A stretch of DNA of 64,000 nt from Lutimonas vermicola (GTDB lineage Bacteria > Bacteroidota > Bacteroidia > Flavobacteriales > Flavobacteriaceae). The notes under the pieces are model-generated. The model did no database searches. It saw only the letters and a list, made by a program, of their open reading frames with translations, and had not been told where the DNA came from. Shown here one piece after another: positions 37,169-46,856 of the stretch. The first letter of the stretch is position 1; each line of letters starts with the position of its first letter. The DNA lies in contig NZ_JBCDNA010000001.1 of NCBI RefSeq assembly GCF_038433205.1, positions 1,426,001 through 1,490,000 of the forward strand. Reading direction: 5' to 3'. A program made the translations under genes and the position numbers.

Positions 37169-39106
37169 ATGAAAAGAAATCAATTTGCCTTTGTAATCCT
37201 GTTGCTCTCAAGCTTCCTGATATCATCATGTTTTGAACGAACTGACACAGAAATACAGGGTACAGATCAAAAGAGTAGTTATGTAACAGATCATTTCAAT
37301 AAACAGGAAGTCACCATAGAGATGAGGGATGGAATCAAGTTACATACAAGCATTTACAGCCCTAAAGACAAATCAAAATCATATCCCATTCTTTTAAAAA
37401 GGACACCTTATAGCTGTAAACCCTATGGAGAAAGCGAATACCCAGCCACGCTTGGCCCGAATAAATACATGATGAAACAAGGGTATATCGTTGTTTATCA
37501 AGATGTAAGAGGCCGATGGATGAGCGAAGGCACCTATGACAATATGAGGGCATATATTCCAAATAAAGAGTCAGATCTCGATATAGATGAAAGTTCAGAT
37601 ACGTATGACACAATTGATTGGCTGATCAAAAATGTGGAAAATAATAACGGCAATGTTGGTACCTGGGGTATTTCTTATCCCGGCTTTTATGCTACCTATT
37701 CTGCCATCGATGCCCACCCGGCACTAAAAGCTGCTTCTCCACAGGCCTGCATCGGTGATTTCTTTTTTGATGACTTTCATCACAACGGGGCCTATTTATT
37801 GAGTTATTTCAGGGTAACATCCTTGTTCGGAACGCCTAAGGATAAACCGATTGATACGGCTTGGTACAAAACCCCTGATTTAAAAACCGAAGATCAATAC
37901 CAATTCTTTCTTGATGCAGGACCTCTAAGCAATTTGAACAAATATTTTCAATACGAGACCGTGGACAATCCGGGTTTGAGAAAAGAAGATATCGTTGATG
38001 ACTTTTTTTGGCAGGAACTTATAGATCACCCCAACTATGATAGTGTTTGGCAAAAAAAAGGAATCATACAGCACCTGAAAAACATCAAACCCTCGGTGGC
38101 GACCATGATCGTTGGTGGCTGGTTTGATGCAGAAGATCTATACGGACCTCTCGAAACCTATAAAACAATAGAAGCCCATAACCCTGATAATTACAATACT
38201 ATTGTTTTCGGCCCCTGGGACCATGGTGCCTGGTCAAGGTCAAAAATAAAAAATGTCGTGGGTAACTATTATTTTGGCGATTCCATTTCCGATTTCTTTC
38301 AGCAGGAAATAGAATCCCAATTTTTTGAGCATTTTTTAAAGAATAATGGCGATCACAATTCGGGACTTCCGGAGGCCTATGTTTTTGACTCAGGTAAAAA
38401 GACTTGGCGTACTTTTATGAGCTGGCCTCCTGAAAACGTTTCTAAACATAAATGGTACCTAACCGGGAATCAAAAACTCTCGAGGAGTAATCTGAACGAA
38501 ACAAAGGTTTCATTCGTCAGTGACCTTAAAAGACCGGTTCCCTACTCCGAAGACATTAAGACAGTATTTACACCAAGAAAATATATGACTGATGATCAGA
38601 GATTTGCGGCCAGAAGACCTGATGTATTGGTTTTTGAAACTGAAATTCTTAATGAAGACATGACACTTGCAGGTCCTATAATGGCCAAACTTCAAGTAGC
38701 TACAACAGGAACAGATTGCGACTGGATCGTTAAAGTGATTGATGTTCACCCGGCAGATGCTAAAAATGATCATGAAGGACTTCAGGATCACTTAAAAATG
38801 AGTAATTATCATTTAATGGTAAGAAGCGAAGTAATGCGTGGAAAGTTCAGAAACAGTTTTTCTGAGCCAGAGCCTTTTGTGCCCAATCAAAAAACGACGG
38901 TCCCTGTCAAATTACAGGATGTTTTTCACACATTTAAAAAAGGCCACAAACTGCAGATTCAGGTTCAAAGCACCTGGTTTCCGTTGATTGATTTAAATCC
39001 CCAGACCTATGTCCCAAATATATTCAAAGCAAAAGAAAGTGATTTCCAAACACAGACACACACAGTTTACTCTTCTTCTTTTATTGAATTAACCGTATTG
39101 AAATAA
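37169..39106 (+). CDS. CocE/NonD-family hydrolase, lipoprotein
   Basis: 645 residues. The signal peptide has lipobox L-I-S-S-C. The alpha/beta hydrolase triad is visible: Ser in G-T-W-G-I-S-Y-P-G (about 170), Asp in G-G-W-F-D-A-E-D (about 319) and His in F-G-P-W-D-H-G-A-W (about 352). The C-terminal jelly-roll of X-Pro dipeptidyl-peptidase-like enzymes ends the protein. Relatives hydrolyse acyl-amide or ester bonds (glutaryl-7-ACA acylase, cocaine esterase, alpha-amino-acid ester hydrolase); the substrate here is unknown. Three nucleotides separate it from the transporter gene, suggesting hydrolysis followed by uptake of an acid. Confidence 0.88.
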   Translation: MKRNQFAFVILLLSSFLISSCFERTDTEIQGTDQKSSYVTDHFNKQEVTIEMRDGIKLHTSIYSPKDKSKSYPILLKRTPYSCKPYGESEYPATLGPNKYMMKQGYIVVYQDVRGRWMSEGTYDNMRAYIPNKESDLDIDESSDTYDTIDWLIKNVENNNGNVGTWGISYPGFYATYSAIDAHPALKAASPQACIGDFFFDDFHHNGAYLLSYFRVTSLFGTPKDKPIDTAWYKTPDLKTEDQYQFFLDAGPLSNLNKYFQYETVDNPGLRKEDIVDDFFWQELIDHPNYDSVWQKKGIIQHLKNIKPSVATMIVGGWFDAEDLYGPLETYKTIEAHNPDNYNTIVFGPWDHGAWSRSKIKNVVGNYYFGDSISDFFQQEIESQFFEHFLKNNGDHNSGLPEAYVFDSGKKTWRTFMSWPPENVSKHKWYLTGNQKLSRSNLNETKVSFVSDLKRPVPYSEDIKTVFTPRKYMTDDQRFAARRPDVLVFETEILNEDMTLAGPIMAKLQVATTGTDCDWIVKVIDVHPADAKNDHEGLQDHLKMSNYHLMVRSEVMRGKFRNSFSEPEPFVPNQKTTVPVKLQDVFHTFKKGHKLQIQVQSTWFPLIDLNPQTYVPNIFKAKESDFQTQTHTVYSSSFIELTVLK

Positions 39107-39109
39107 TCC

Positions 39110-40648
39110 GTGCATAACAAAGATCATAGAACCATGGGTCAAAGCATTAAAACAATGGTTTTTTTGGCTGCACCGGTTCTGTTTTTTTATCTTGTGTTTT
39201 TTGTCGAATTAGACAAAAATAACCCTGCGATTACATATACCCTGGCAGTTGCATTGTTAATGGCATTATGGTGGGTCACAGAGATTATCCCTCTGGCTGT
39301 TACTTCGCTCCTTCCCTTTGTGCTTTTTCCTATTCTTGGCGTTATGAACGGGAAGGCCGTTGCATCCAATTATTTCAATGATGTTATTTTTTTATTTCTT
39401 GGTGGTTTTTTATTTGCCCTGGCCATGCAAAAATGGAATCTGCATAAAAGAATAGCTTTAAAACTCCTCTTGATGGTTGGAAGCAGTCCTGCAAGAATCA
39501 TGCTGGGCTTTATGCTTGCCACTTCGTTTTTATCCATGTGGATATCAAATACGGCGACCACCATGCTTATGGTTCCTATCCTCATGTCAATTATCTTAAA
39601 GTTCGAAGAGCTGAACAAGAATAGTAACATCAGGTCTTTTTCAACAGGCCTTCTTCTGGCTATTGCGTATAGTGCATCCATAGGTGGTATCTCGACTTTG
39701 GTCGGAACGCCTCCAAACCTTTCGTTTGCGAGAATTTTCGCCATCTATTTTCCGGATGGCCCTGAGGTTTCATTTGCATCCTGGTTTTTTTATGCATTTC
39801 CGATTGTCATAGTATTGCTGTTGATCACCTATGGGTATTTATACCTGGTTTTTATTAAAAATCAATCTGTTAAATGGACACATATTGATACGGGGGATAT
39901 CGAAATTGAATACAAAACACTTGGGCCATGGATAACAGAACAAAGAATTATTGCCGTGCTTTTTGGGTTGCTCGCAGTTCTTTGGTTTACAAGGGCCGAT
40001 GTAGATGTTGGCTTCTTTGAGCTTAAAGGCTGGTCTAATATTTTTGAAAATCCTAAGTTTTTAAATGATGGAACTGTGGCCATAACAATTGCAATCGCAT
40101 TGTTTCTTATCCCTTCGAAAAACTCCAGCAGTAAATTTATAATGGATTGGAAAACTGCTGAAAATATCCCTTGGGGAATTATTCTGTTATTTGGAGGAGG
40201 GTTTGCCTTAGCCAGTGGATTCAAGGAGTCGGGACTATCTCAATGGTTTGGTGACCAGTTGATCTGGCTCAAAGAGGTGCACCCGTTTCTTATCATCTTG
40301 TCAGTGTCTTTTTTGATTACTTTTCTTACGGAGTTAACCTCGAATGTTGCTACGGTTGAAACTTTTCTTCCTGTCTTGGCAGGCCTTGCCATGAGCATTG
40401 AAATCAACCCGTTGCTGTTTATGTTACCTGCAACCATTTCGGCTTCACTGGCATTTATGTTGCCTTCTGCCACTGCCCCAAATGCCATTATTTTTGGCAC
40501 CAAAAGATTAAAGGTTGTGGATATGTCGAGAACAGGCCTGGCCCTTAATTTCATTGGAATTATCATAGTAACTTTAGTGACCTATTACCTCGCGACTTTT
40601 ATTTTTAACATTTCGGTGAATGATTTTCCTTCATGGGCAGCGAAATAA
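39110..40648 (+). CDS. DASS/SLC13-family anion symporter
   Basis: 512 residues and about 11-12 membrane spans. The duplicated Na+/substrate motifs are S-N-T-A-T-T-M-L-M-V-P (first half) and T-S-N-V-A-T-V-E-T-F-L-P (second half, SNV as in several SLC13 members). It is predicted to take up di- or tricarboxylates with Na+. The annotated GTG start at 39110 leaves an 8-residue polar extension; ATG at 39134 (M-G-Q-S-I-K-T) is equally good. Confidence 0.9.
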   Translation: MHNKDHRTMGQSIKTMVFLAAPVLFFYLVFFVELDKNNPAITYTLAVALLMALWWVTEIIPLAVTSLLPFVLFPILGVMNGKAVASNYFNDVIFLFLGGFLFALAMQKWNLHKRIALKLLLMVGSSPARIMLGFMLATSFLSMWISNTATTMLMVPILMSIILKFEELNKNSNIRSFSTGLLLAIAYSASIGGISTLVGTPPNLSFARIFAIYFPDGPEVSFASWFFYAFPIVIVLLLITYGYLYLVFIKNQSVKWTHIDTGDIEIEYKTLGPWITEQRIIAVLFGLLAVLWFTRADVDVGFFELKGWSNIFENPKFLNDGTVAITIAIALFLIPSKNSSSKFIMDWKTAENIPWGIILLFGGGFALASGFKESGLSQWFGDQLIWLKEVHPFLIILSVSFLITFLTELTSNVATVETFLPVLAGLAMSIEINPLLFMLPATISASLAFMLPSATAPNAIIFGTKRLKVVDMSRTGLALNFIGIIIVTLVTYYLATFIFNISVNDFPSWAAK

Positions 40649-40713
40649 TTAAGAGCTATTTAACAAACTATATAGAAGACTTTTGATATCTTGATGTATC
40701 AATTATATCCCTA

Positions 40714-42084
40714 TTGAAAATCTTAAGTGTTATATCGTTTTTTTTTCTTTCAATCAACCTGTTTTGTCAGGGTGACCTATACAGCAAGGGTGTAATTATT
40801 GATAGTATATGGCTCGACAAAAAGCTTGAGGAAAGCTTCGCTTTTTATGCTCCCGAATCCTATGAAGCCTCAAGGCCCAGCCCCGTAATATTTATTTTTG
40901 ATCCTATGGCAAGAGGGAAAACTGGTATAGAACCATTTATCCTGACCGCCGAGACATACGGCTATGTCCTTATTTGTTCCAACAATTCTAAAAATGGGCC
41001 CTATGACCGTAATTATGCAATTGCCACAAGGTTATTTAATAAAATCACCTCCGACCTAAATATCAATCCCAAGCTGTTCTATACTGCCGGTTTTTCAGGA
41101 GGGGGCAGGTTCGCTTCGGCGCTTGCTGCAAACAGCGATCAAATTCAAGGTGTTGTTTCCTGCGGTGCGGCGTATAACATGGATTCAGGAAATTTACCAG
41201 GTACACAGATGTTTTCCTTTGCCACCATTATGGGGGATGAGGATATGAACTATTATGAATTGGCCTTTACCGATAAATATCTGGATAAAATCAGCCTCTC
41301 GCATGAGATTTTTACTTTTGAAATCAATCATCGTTGGCCGGACGATGAACACATACTAATGGCCTTTGACTGGATGCAACTCGAAGCGTACAAGAAGCTG
41401 CTGTTACCGTTGGATACAAGTGTTGTTGACAGAATATATAAGAAATTCTATCATCAGGCAAAATTAAAAGAAGAACGCAATGACCTCCTGGGCTCGGTTG
41501 CTGAATACCGGCGTATCCTGAATGGCTTTAACCGATACTATCAATTAGATTCAATAAGGGAAAAAGTTGACCGCATAAGTCAAAGTAAAAACTATGGATC
41601 ACAGAAAAAAATGAATGATTCATTCTTGGAAACGGAGAAAAATCTTACTTATGACTATTTAAATAGATTCGGTTCTGACTTGGAAAAAAAATCCTACAAT
41701 CCGGGTTGGTGGAACAATCGCATTGAAAAACTCAAAAAGAAACAGGAATCTAAATCAAAGATGGAGCAAAAGATGTATAAACGCCTGTTATATCGCTTAT
41801 ATGCCCATGCTATCGAAACAGTAAATTATACCGACCAGATCAAGACCTTGGAGCAAAGAATGTTTTGCTACGACCTGTGTATTTTTATTTATCCTGGCAA
41901 TCCTGTTCCGTACCTAAGGCAAATTGGAATTGCCATGGCCCTGGATAAGTCTGATCTGGCCCTTGATTATTTAGAGAAATTATTGGATTCAGGTTACGAA
42001 AACAGGGATTATATAATGGATAATCTACCGCTTCAGGCACTCCGGAACAACGAGCGATTTGAAAAACTGATGAGACAAAACTAA
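40714..42084 (+). CDS. Secreted alpha/beta-hydrolase-like protein with helical C-terminus
   Basis: 456 residues from a TTG start, with a signal peptide ending N-L-F-C-Q. The N-terminal domain resembles PHB-depolymerase/esterase folds, with the nucleophile elbow Y-T-A-G-F-S-G-G-G-R-F near residue 130 and a plausible late acid/His region I-N-H-R-W-P-D-D-E-H. The C-terminal half is charged and helical, TPR-like at the end (L-D-Y-L-E-K-L-L-D-S-G-Y). Substrate unknown. The gene is followed after 6 nt by a methyltransferase gene. Confidence 0.7.
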   Translation: MKILSVISFFFLSINLFCQGDLYSKGVIIDSIWLDKKLEESFAFYAPESYEASRPSPVIFIFDPMARGKTGIEPFILTAETYGYVLICSNNSKNGPYDRNYAIATRLFNKITSDLNINPKLFYTAGFSGGGRFASALAANSDQIQGVVSCGAAYNMDSGNLPGTQMFSFATIMGDEDMNYYELAFTDKYLDKISLSHEIFTFEINHRWPDDEHILMAFDWMQLEAYKKLLLPLDTSVVDRIYKKFYHQAKLKEERNDLLGSVAEYRRILNGFNRYYQLDSIREKVDRISQSKNYGSQKKMNDSFLETEKNLTYDYLNRFGSDLEKKSYNPGWWNNRIEKLKKKQESKSKMEQKMYKRLLYRLYAHAIETVNYTDQIKTLEQRMFCYDLCIFIYPGNPVPYLRQIGIAMALDKSDLALDYLEKLLDSGYENRDYIMDNLPLQALRNNERFEKLMRQN

Positions 42085-42090
42085 AAGATT

Positions 42091-42810
42091 ATGGACGTAA
42101 ACAATTTAACCGATGTTTTTGGAAGGGCAATCATGGATTACCATAATGGCAAGGCGGCTGTGATTGAAACCTATTCGACCATTGGAGGCTGGGATGAATT
42201 ACCGGTCGACTATTTATTTCGGTCCTTTGGCGACATGCCCGACATTGAGCAAACTGCTCTTAATATGGCTTCAGGAAGCGTGTTGGATCTGGGATGTGGC
42301 GCTGGAAGTCATGCGCTATACCTGCAAAATAAAGGCCTGGAGGTCAAAGCTATAGATATATCTGCAGGTGCTATAGAGGCTTGTCGGCTGAGAGGAGTAA
42401 AAAACGTAGAATTGGTCAATTTTTGGGATATCAAGGGGGCAAAATTCGACAGTATTTTGTCTTTAATGAATGGAGCCGGCATTTGTGGTTCCATGAATCG
42501 GGTTCCTGATTTTTTAAATCATTTAAAATCCCTGCTTCAGCCGGGTGGTCAGGTTTTAATCGATTCTTCTGATGTTATCTATATGTTTGAAGATGAAAAT
42601 GGCGAAATAGATTTGTCGGAAGTTGAGCACTACTATGGAGAGGTTGAATTCCAATCAAAATATGATGGCGAAAACAGTGGCTTATACCCCTGGCTGTATA
42701 TTGATTTTTACAATTTACAACAACAGGCCTTACATGTCAATATGAAATGTGAACTGGTTAAAAAAGGCTCTCATTTCGACTATCTGGCAAGGTTAAGCTT
42801 TTCTGAATAG
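42091..42810 (+). CDS. Class I SAM-dependent methyltransferase
   Basis: 239 residues. Motif I is V-L-D-L-G-C-G-A-G-S-H-A-L-Y-L (residues about 65-79), the acidic post-I residue is in V-K-A-I-D-I-S, and motif IV/post is F-D-S-I-L-S-L-M-N-G-A-G-I. The N-terminal D-Y-H-N-G-K-A-A-V-I-E-T-Y-S is a cap seen in many Bacteroidota methyltransferases. Target unknown. It is convergent with the MFS gene, 4 nt away. Confidence 0.88.
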   Translation: MDVNNLTDVFGRAIMDYHNGKAAVIETYSTIGGWDELPVDYLFRSFGDMPDIEQTALNMASGSVLDLGCGAGSHALYLQNKGLEVKAIDISAGAIEACRLRGVKNVELVNFWDIKGAKFDSILSLMNGAGICGSMNRVPDFLNHLKSLLQPGGQVLIDSSDVIYMFEDENGEIDLSEVEHYYGEVEFQSKYDGENSGLYPWLYIDFYNLQQQALHVNMKCELVKKGSHFDYLARLSFSE

Positions 42811-42814
42811 GTCA

Positions 42815-44002
42815 TTAAGATTCCTTTCTTTGTAATCCCAGTAAAATTAAACATGCCAGCAGGCAAATACCGGCCATGAGGTACCAGGTGGCCTCATATC
42901 CATATCGGGCAGAAAATTGCATTCCTAAATTGGGGCCCAAAATATGAGCAAAAGAAAAAGACATACTATAAAGAGCCATGTAGGATCCTTGATTTCCAAG
43001 TTTTGACCTGTCGAGGGCATATGAATTGGAGAAAGGAAAACCGAGCATTTCGCCAAAAGTCATAAATATAATGCCCATTACGGCCAGTCCGATCCAGGGC
43101 CCGGCGTTTAATACAAGAAAACTAAGCAGCAGCAAAAATGATCCGCCTATGACTATCTTTAAATTTTGCAGTTTACCCTTTTCCAGCGAATGAACGATGG
43201 GCATTTCCAACAGAAAAATTAACATCCCGTTCATCGCCAGCATCAGTCCGATTTTATCTTCAGTCAGCCCTAGCCTTTGACTGTAATAAAGTGGTATGGT
43301 AGAAAAATACTGCATAAATGTAAACCCAATCAAAAACATGGCAAACCAAAATATAAGATAACGCCTGTCTTTATACGGTGACAATTTTGGAAGTGCTGTT
43401 TCTTTGTTTTGGTTTTTGACCTGGCTTTTCTGACTCAAAAACCTCAAAATGATCATTCCTGCAATCAAACATGTTATTCCGTCAACCCAAAAAAGGCTTC
43501 TGTAGCTAATATAAGTGATAAGCAAACCACCAAGAGCGGGCCCCATGGAAAATCCCAGGTTAATCGCCAATCTTATCAGGGTGACTGAACGGGTTCTGTT
43601 ATGGTCTTCACTGTAATCATCAAGAGCCACCCAAACTGCGGGTCTAAACGCATCTGCAAAAATAGTTAATGCAAAAATCCCCAGGCATAAGGAGTAAAAA
43701 TCAGTAATGAACTGGATGGAAAAAAAAACCAGTCCTGTGCCAAATAAACTGGAATACATCACCTTATAATAGCCAATTTTATCCGCCAATTTTCCTCCAA
43801 TAAAAACCCCCGCTACCGATCCGAAACCATAGCAAGACATGATCCATCCCACTTGCTCTAACGAGAATTCAAGAAAATTTGTAAGGTATAATGACAGAAA
43901 CGGTACCACCATCGCTCCGGCTCTGTTGATGAGCATCGTAAGCGCCATAAACCAGACTTCTCTGGATAATCCCTCGTAGGGTTTGATGATCGTTTTTAGC
44001 AT
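42815..44002 (-). CDS. MFS transporter
   Basis: 395 residues and 12 predicted spans. The family motif A between spans 2 and 3 is G-G-K-L-A-D-K-I-G-Y-Y-K-V, and R-T-R-S-V-T-L-I-R-L-A-I-N-L-G-F-S-M-G-P lies in span 4-5 (a drug-antiporter-like motif C, G-F-S-M-G-P-A-L-G-G). It is probably an efflux carrier; specificity is not deducible. A near-match -7 box (TATCTTTA on the minus strand) lies about 10 nt before the ATG. Confidence 0.9.
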   Translation of the reverse strand: MLKTIIKPYEGLSREVWFMALTMLINRAGAMVVPFLSLYLTNFLEFSLEQVGWIMSCYGFGSVAGVFIGGKLADKIGYYKVMYSSLFGTGLVFFSIQFITDFYSLCLGIFALTIFADAFRPAVWVALDDYSEDHNRTRSVTLIRLAINLGFSMGPALGGLLITYISYRSLFWVDGITCLIAGMIILRFLSQKSQVKNQNKETALPKLSPYKDRRYLIFWFAMFLIGFTFMQYFSTIPLYYSQRLGLTEDKIGLMLAMNGMLIFLLEMPIVHSLEKGKLQNLKIVIGGSFLLLLSFLVLNAGPWIGLAVMGIIFMTFGEMLGFPFSNSYALDRSKLGNQGSYMALYSMSFSFAHILGPNLGMQFSARYGYEATWYLMAGICLLACLILLGLQRKES

Positions 44003-44105
44003 GCTGTAAAGATATATTTTATCAAAATCAAAATCGTGTGCCTAATTTCCAAGAAATAAAATTTATTCAGGTGTAAAAACCAAAGTTCTTATGATTTTTT
44101 ATAGG

Positions 44106-44113
44106 TATATTTG
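44106..44113 (+). promoter_or_regulatory. -7 box of the DUF1684 gene
   Basis: TATATTTG matches TAnnTTTG exactly. Transcription would begin near 44120, so translation must start at the ATG at 44129 and not at the upstream in-frame TTG (44111), which lies inside the box. Confidence 0.55.
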
Positions 44114-44128
44114 GATAAAAGCCAAGTC

Positions 44129-44731
44129 ATGAAAATACACTTTTTCCTTATTTCATTTTTATTCGTTTCAGTGCTGTACAGCCAGGTTTCAAAAGATGTT
44201 GAGGCAGCCCTGAAATTTCAGCAAAAATTGAATAAAGAATTTGCCAGTAAAGAGGAATCCCCCCTGACAGATGAAGATCTGGCTGTTTTTAAATCCCTAG
44301 AATTTTTCCCTGTTGACAGTAATTACATCGTGAATGCCAAATTGACTTTTTACAAAGACAGCAAGCCTTTTCAAATGAAAACTACCACAGATCGATTACC
44401 TGTATACAAGTTATACGCCACGGCAAGCTTTAAATTAAAAGGGAAAAACTATACGTTAGAAATTTACCAAAATGAAAAATTGCTCTTAACCCCTGACTAT
44501 GAAGACTATTTGTTTTTACCTTTTACCGACCTGACCAATGGAGAAAGCAGTTATGGAGGTGGGAGATATATAGATCTCCAATTACCGAAGAGTGAAACGA
44601 TTACTATCGATTTTAACCAGTCTTATAACCCCTATTGTGCTTACAACAGTAAATATTCATGTCCGATTCCGCCAAAAGTAAATTATCTGGATACAGAAAT
44701 CAAAGCCGGGGTGATGTTATTTAAGCATTGA
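44129..44731 (+). CDS. DUF1684 domain protein, secreted
   Basis: 200 residues. A signal peptide (ends V-L-Y-S-Q) is followed by the DUF1684 core. The C-terminal signature is D-L-T-N-G-E-S-S-Y-G-G-G-R-Y-I-D-L, then D-F-N-Q-S-Y-N-P-Y-C-A-Y and C-P-I-P-P-K-V-N. The family is widespread and uncharacterised; the invariant Y-N-P-x-C and C-P-x-P-P suggest a bound metal or ligand. The start was chosen from the promoter box. Its stop codon abuts the crcB stop from the other strand. Confidence 0.88.
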   Translation: MKIHFFLISFLFVSVLYSQVSKDVEAALKFQQKLNKEFASKEESPLTDEDLAVFKSLEFFPVDSNYIVNAKLTFYKDSKPFQMKTTTDRLPVYKLYATASFKLKGKNYTLEIYQNEKLLLTPDYEDYLFLPFTDLTNGESSYGGGRYIDLQLPKSETITIDFNQSYNPYCAYNSKYSCPIPPKVNYLDTEIKAGVMLFKH

Positions 44732-45103
44732 TCAAATCAACTTCACCAGGTAAATCCCCAAAAATACTGCGGCAATGCCAAATACAAAGGTTGCGGCGAG
44801 ATAGGGAATCATGGTAAAATAATCGTTCCCTTTTATAAAGAGGTGGTTTTCATAGGCAAAGGTAGAGAAAGTGGTAAACCCCCCGCAAAATCCGGTAGCG
44901 AGCAACAAGGAATGATTTTGGTTTAACATGCCAATCTTCTCAGAATAACCCAGTATCATTCCTATAAAGAGGCTTCCTATTACATTTGCCAACAGGGTTC
45001 CAAAAGGGATGGCATTTTCAAAATTATTTAGTTTTAAACTGAGCCAATATCTTGCAACACTTCCTAATCCTCCTCCAAGAAATACCAATAATACATGCTT
45101 CAT
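44732..45103 (-). CDS. crcB: Fluoride channel FluC/CrcB
   Basis: 123 residues and four membrane spans. Family hallmarks are G-G-G-L-G-S-V-A-R-Y, G-T-L-L-A-N-V-I-G-S-L and G-F-C-G-G-F-T-T-F-S-T-F-A-Y-E, the last holding the Phe box and Na+-site residues. It exports F- as a dual-topology dimer. Third gene of the DUF1599-DoxX-crcB operon, 3 nt after its neighbour. I see no fluoride riboswitch, since there is no room upstream of the gene. Confidence 0.95.
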   Translation of the reverse strand: MKHVLLVFLGGGLGSVARYWLSLKLNNFENAIPFGTLLANVIGSLFIGMILGYSEKIGMLNQNHSLLLATGFCGGFTTFSTFAYENHLFIKGNDYFTMIPYLAATFVFGIAAVFLGIYLVKLI

Positions 45104-45106
45104 GTT

Positions 45107-46210
45107 CTAATGATCTAAAATTATGCTATCGGCACGTCTCCAGCTCCACTTACCCGTGATCGTGCCTTTGTTGAGGGTCACAATTCCCGGGTTCGATCTG
45201 ACGATGGTTTTTAAAGTTGTTTCATCGCAAAATAAAAGGTCAAAATCCAAATTATATTCCTTTTTAATAATGTCATAATCTTCTTGAGTAGATGCTGAGA
45301 AACAATAAACTGTATAGCCCATTTCCATCGCGCGTTCAGACAGCTCTTTGATTTGCTGCATTCCTTCCTGACTCGCCATTTTGAGATTATAGGCTACGAT
45401 CAGCATGAGCTTTTCCTTTTCCATTAATGTCTCAGTAAGATCTTCACCTTCACGTTCCATTGTAAAATCATGAATAGGTGGTATATAGCCTTCCTTTAAG
45501 GTTCGCGTTTTTCGATCAACAAAAGTGGCTCCCTGAATATTCCAAGGCTTATCTTCGGTTGTATAGACTTTATTTTCTCCATCCACTTTATAGATCCAGG
45601 TGTCTTCATAAACAGGTACTTCGGCATCTTCTGGAATACGCATGCCCTCCGGAATGTTCTTGCCTATGGCATATGGCCTGAAATCAATGATAGGTAAATA
45701 CCGCAACACATAAAATGCAATGCCAACAAATACAATAAATGATATCATACTCACCCTTCTGGCAAATACATCAGACAAAATGGGATGGATATCATATACT
45801 CTTATCAGTAAGTAAACCACCAGTACAATCAGTATAACATTTTTATAAAATGTCTCCCAGGGTGTTAGTTTTATAGCATCCCCAAAGCAACCACAATCAG
45901 TAACTTTATCATAATGTGCTGAATACCAGGTTAAAAAAAGAAATAACAAGCTTATAAAAAATAAGCTCCAGACTGTAATTTTTGGTTTATAGCCTACTAA
46001 GAGCATCACTCCAAGCATAATTTCTGCAAGAATGAGTACGATAGAGAATTGCAATGCAAAGGGGCTTAAAAACTCAAGGTTCAATACATCTGCTCCAAAA
46101 TATTCCTCAAATTTATAGGCTGAGCCCAAGGGGTCCACCAATTTTACAAATCCCGAAAATATAAAAGTTACAGCAACTAGAAAGCGGGCGATATGGGTTA
46201 TAATACGCAT
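45107..46210 (-). CDS. BT_3928-type DoxX/MauE membrane protein
   Basis: 367 residues. The N-terminal four-span DoxX/MauE-like domain (F-I-F-S-G-F-V-K-L-V-D-P-L-G-S-A-Y-K) carries a cysteine motif D-C-G-C-F-G-D near residue 108. Another span and a thioredoxin-like soluble C-terminus without an obvious CxxC follow. MauE/DoxD relatives move electrons or help disulfide chemistry, so a redox role is likely but unproven. It lies between the DUF1599 and crcB genes. Confidence 0.82.
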   Translation of the reverse strand: MRIITHIARFLVAVTFIFSGFVKLVDPLGSAYKFEEYFGADVLNLEFLSPFALQFSIVLILAEIMLGVMLLVGYKPKITVWSLFFISLLFLFLTWYSAHYDKVTDCGCFGDAIKLTPWETFYKNVILIVLVVYLLIRVYDIHPILSDVFARRVSMISFIVFVGIAFYVLRYLPIIDFRPYAIGKNIPEGMRIPEDAEVPVYEDTWIYKVDGENKVYTTEDKPWNIQGATFVDRKTRTLKEGYIPPIHDFTMEREGEDLTETLMEKEKLMLIVAYNLKMASQEGMQQIKELSERAMEMGYTVYCFSASTQEDYDIIKKEYNLDFDLLFCDETTLKTIVRSNPGIVTLNKGTITGKWSWRRADSIILDH

Positions 46211-46219
46211 GTCATGGTT

Positions 46220-46756
46220 TTATTCATTCATTAAAATCAAGGCAAAAATGGCATAGTTGATCATGTCCTGATAATTGGCATCTATCCCTTCGGATACCAG
46301 TGTTTTCCCTTGATTGTCTTCGATCTGCTTAACCCTTAATAATTTTTGAAGAATCAGATCGGTTAAAGAACTTACCCTCATGTCTCGCCAGGCTTCTCCG
46401 TAATCGTGATTCTTTTTTTCCATCAAATCCTTTGTCTCCTTCATGTGCTTGTCATATAACCTGACTGCCTCATCGACATTAAGATCGGGCTGCTCAACTA
46501 CCCCAAGTTCCAACTGAATAAGGGCCATGATAGAATAGTTGATGATTCCTATGAATTCAGGAATTTCATCTTCATCCACTTTTCGTGTTGTATTCTCCTG
46601 AAGTTGTCTGATTCTTTGAGCCTTGATGAATATCTGATCGGTTAATGAAGGGAGTCTTAAAATTCTCCAGGCACTGCCATAATCAGTCATTTTATTTATA
46701 AAAAGAGAACGGCATTTAGCCATTATCTCATTATATTGCTTGGATGTGTTCTGCAT
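46220..46756 (-). CDS. DUF1599 protein with internal duplication
   Basis: 178 residues starting M-Q-N-T-S-K-Q-Y, the form I know for this family; a TTG 12 codons upstream is less likely. Two copies of one module are plain: D-Y-G-S-A-W-R-I-L-R-L-P-S-L-T-D-Q-I near residue 27, and D-Y-G-E-A-W-R-D-M-R-V-S-S-L-T-D-L-I near residue 117. In comparative genomics the domain has been linked with nucleotide modification. It heads the operon with the DoxX protein and FluC. Confidence 0.85.
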   Translation of the reverse strand: MQNTSKQYNEIMAKCRSLFINKMTDYGSAWRILRLPSLTDQIFIKAQRIRQLQENTTRKVDEDEIPEFIGIINYSIMALIQLELGVVEQPDLNVDEAVRLYDKHMKETKDLMEKKNHDYGEAWRDMRVSSLTDLILQKLLRVKQIEDNQGKTLVSEGIDANYQDMINYAIFALILMNE

Positions 46757-46856
46757 GTAAGTTGAAATCAGGATCTTTAGATTTTTTGTCAAAACGAATT
46801 TATAAAAATCTCATGATATAATATCCCCGGTTTGCTTATTTTTACAAATTATATAC

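Noticed and set aside
45104..45106. Fluoride riboswitch before crcB
   Set aside because: Only 3 nt separate crcB from the preceding gene, so there is no room, and nothing resembling the motif was seen before the operon start.
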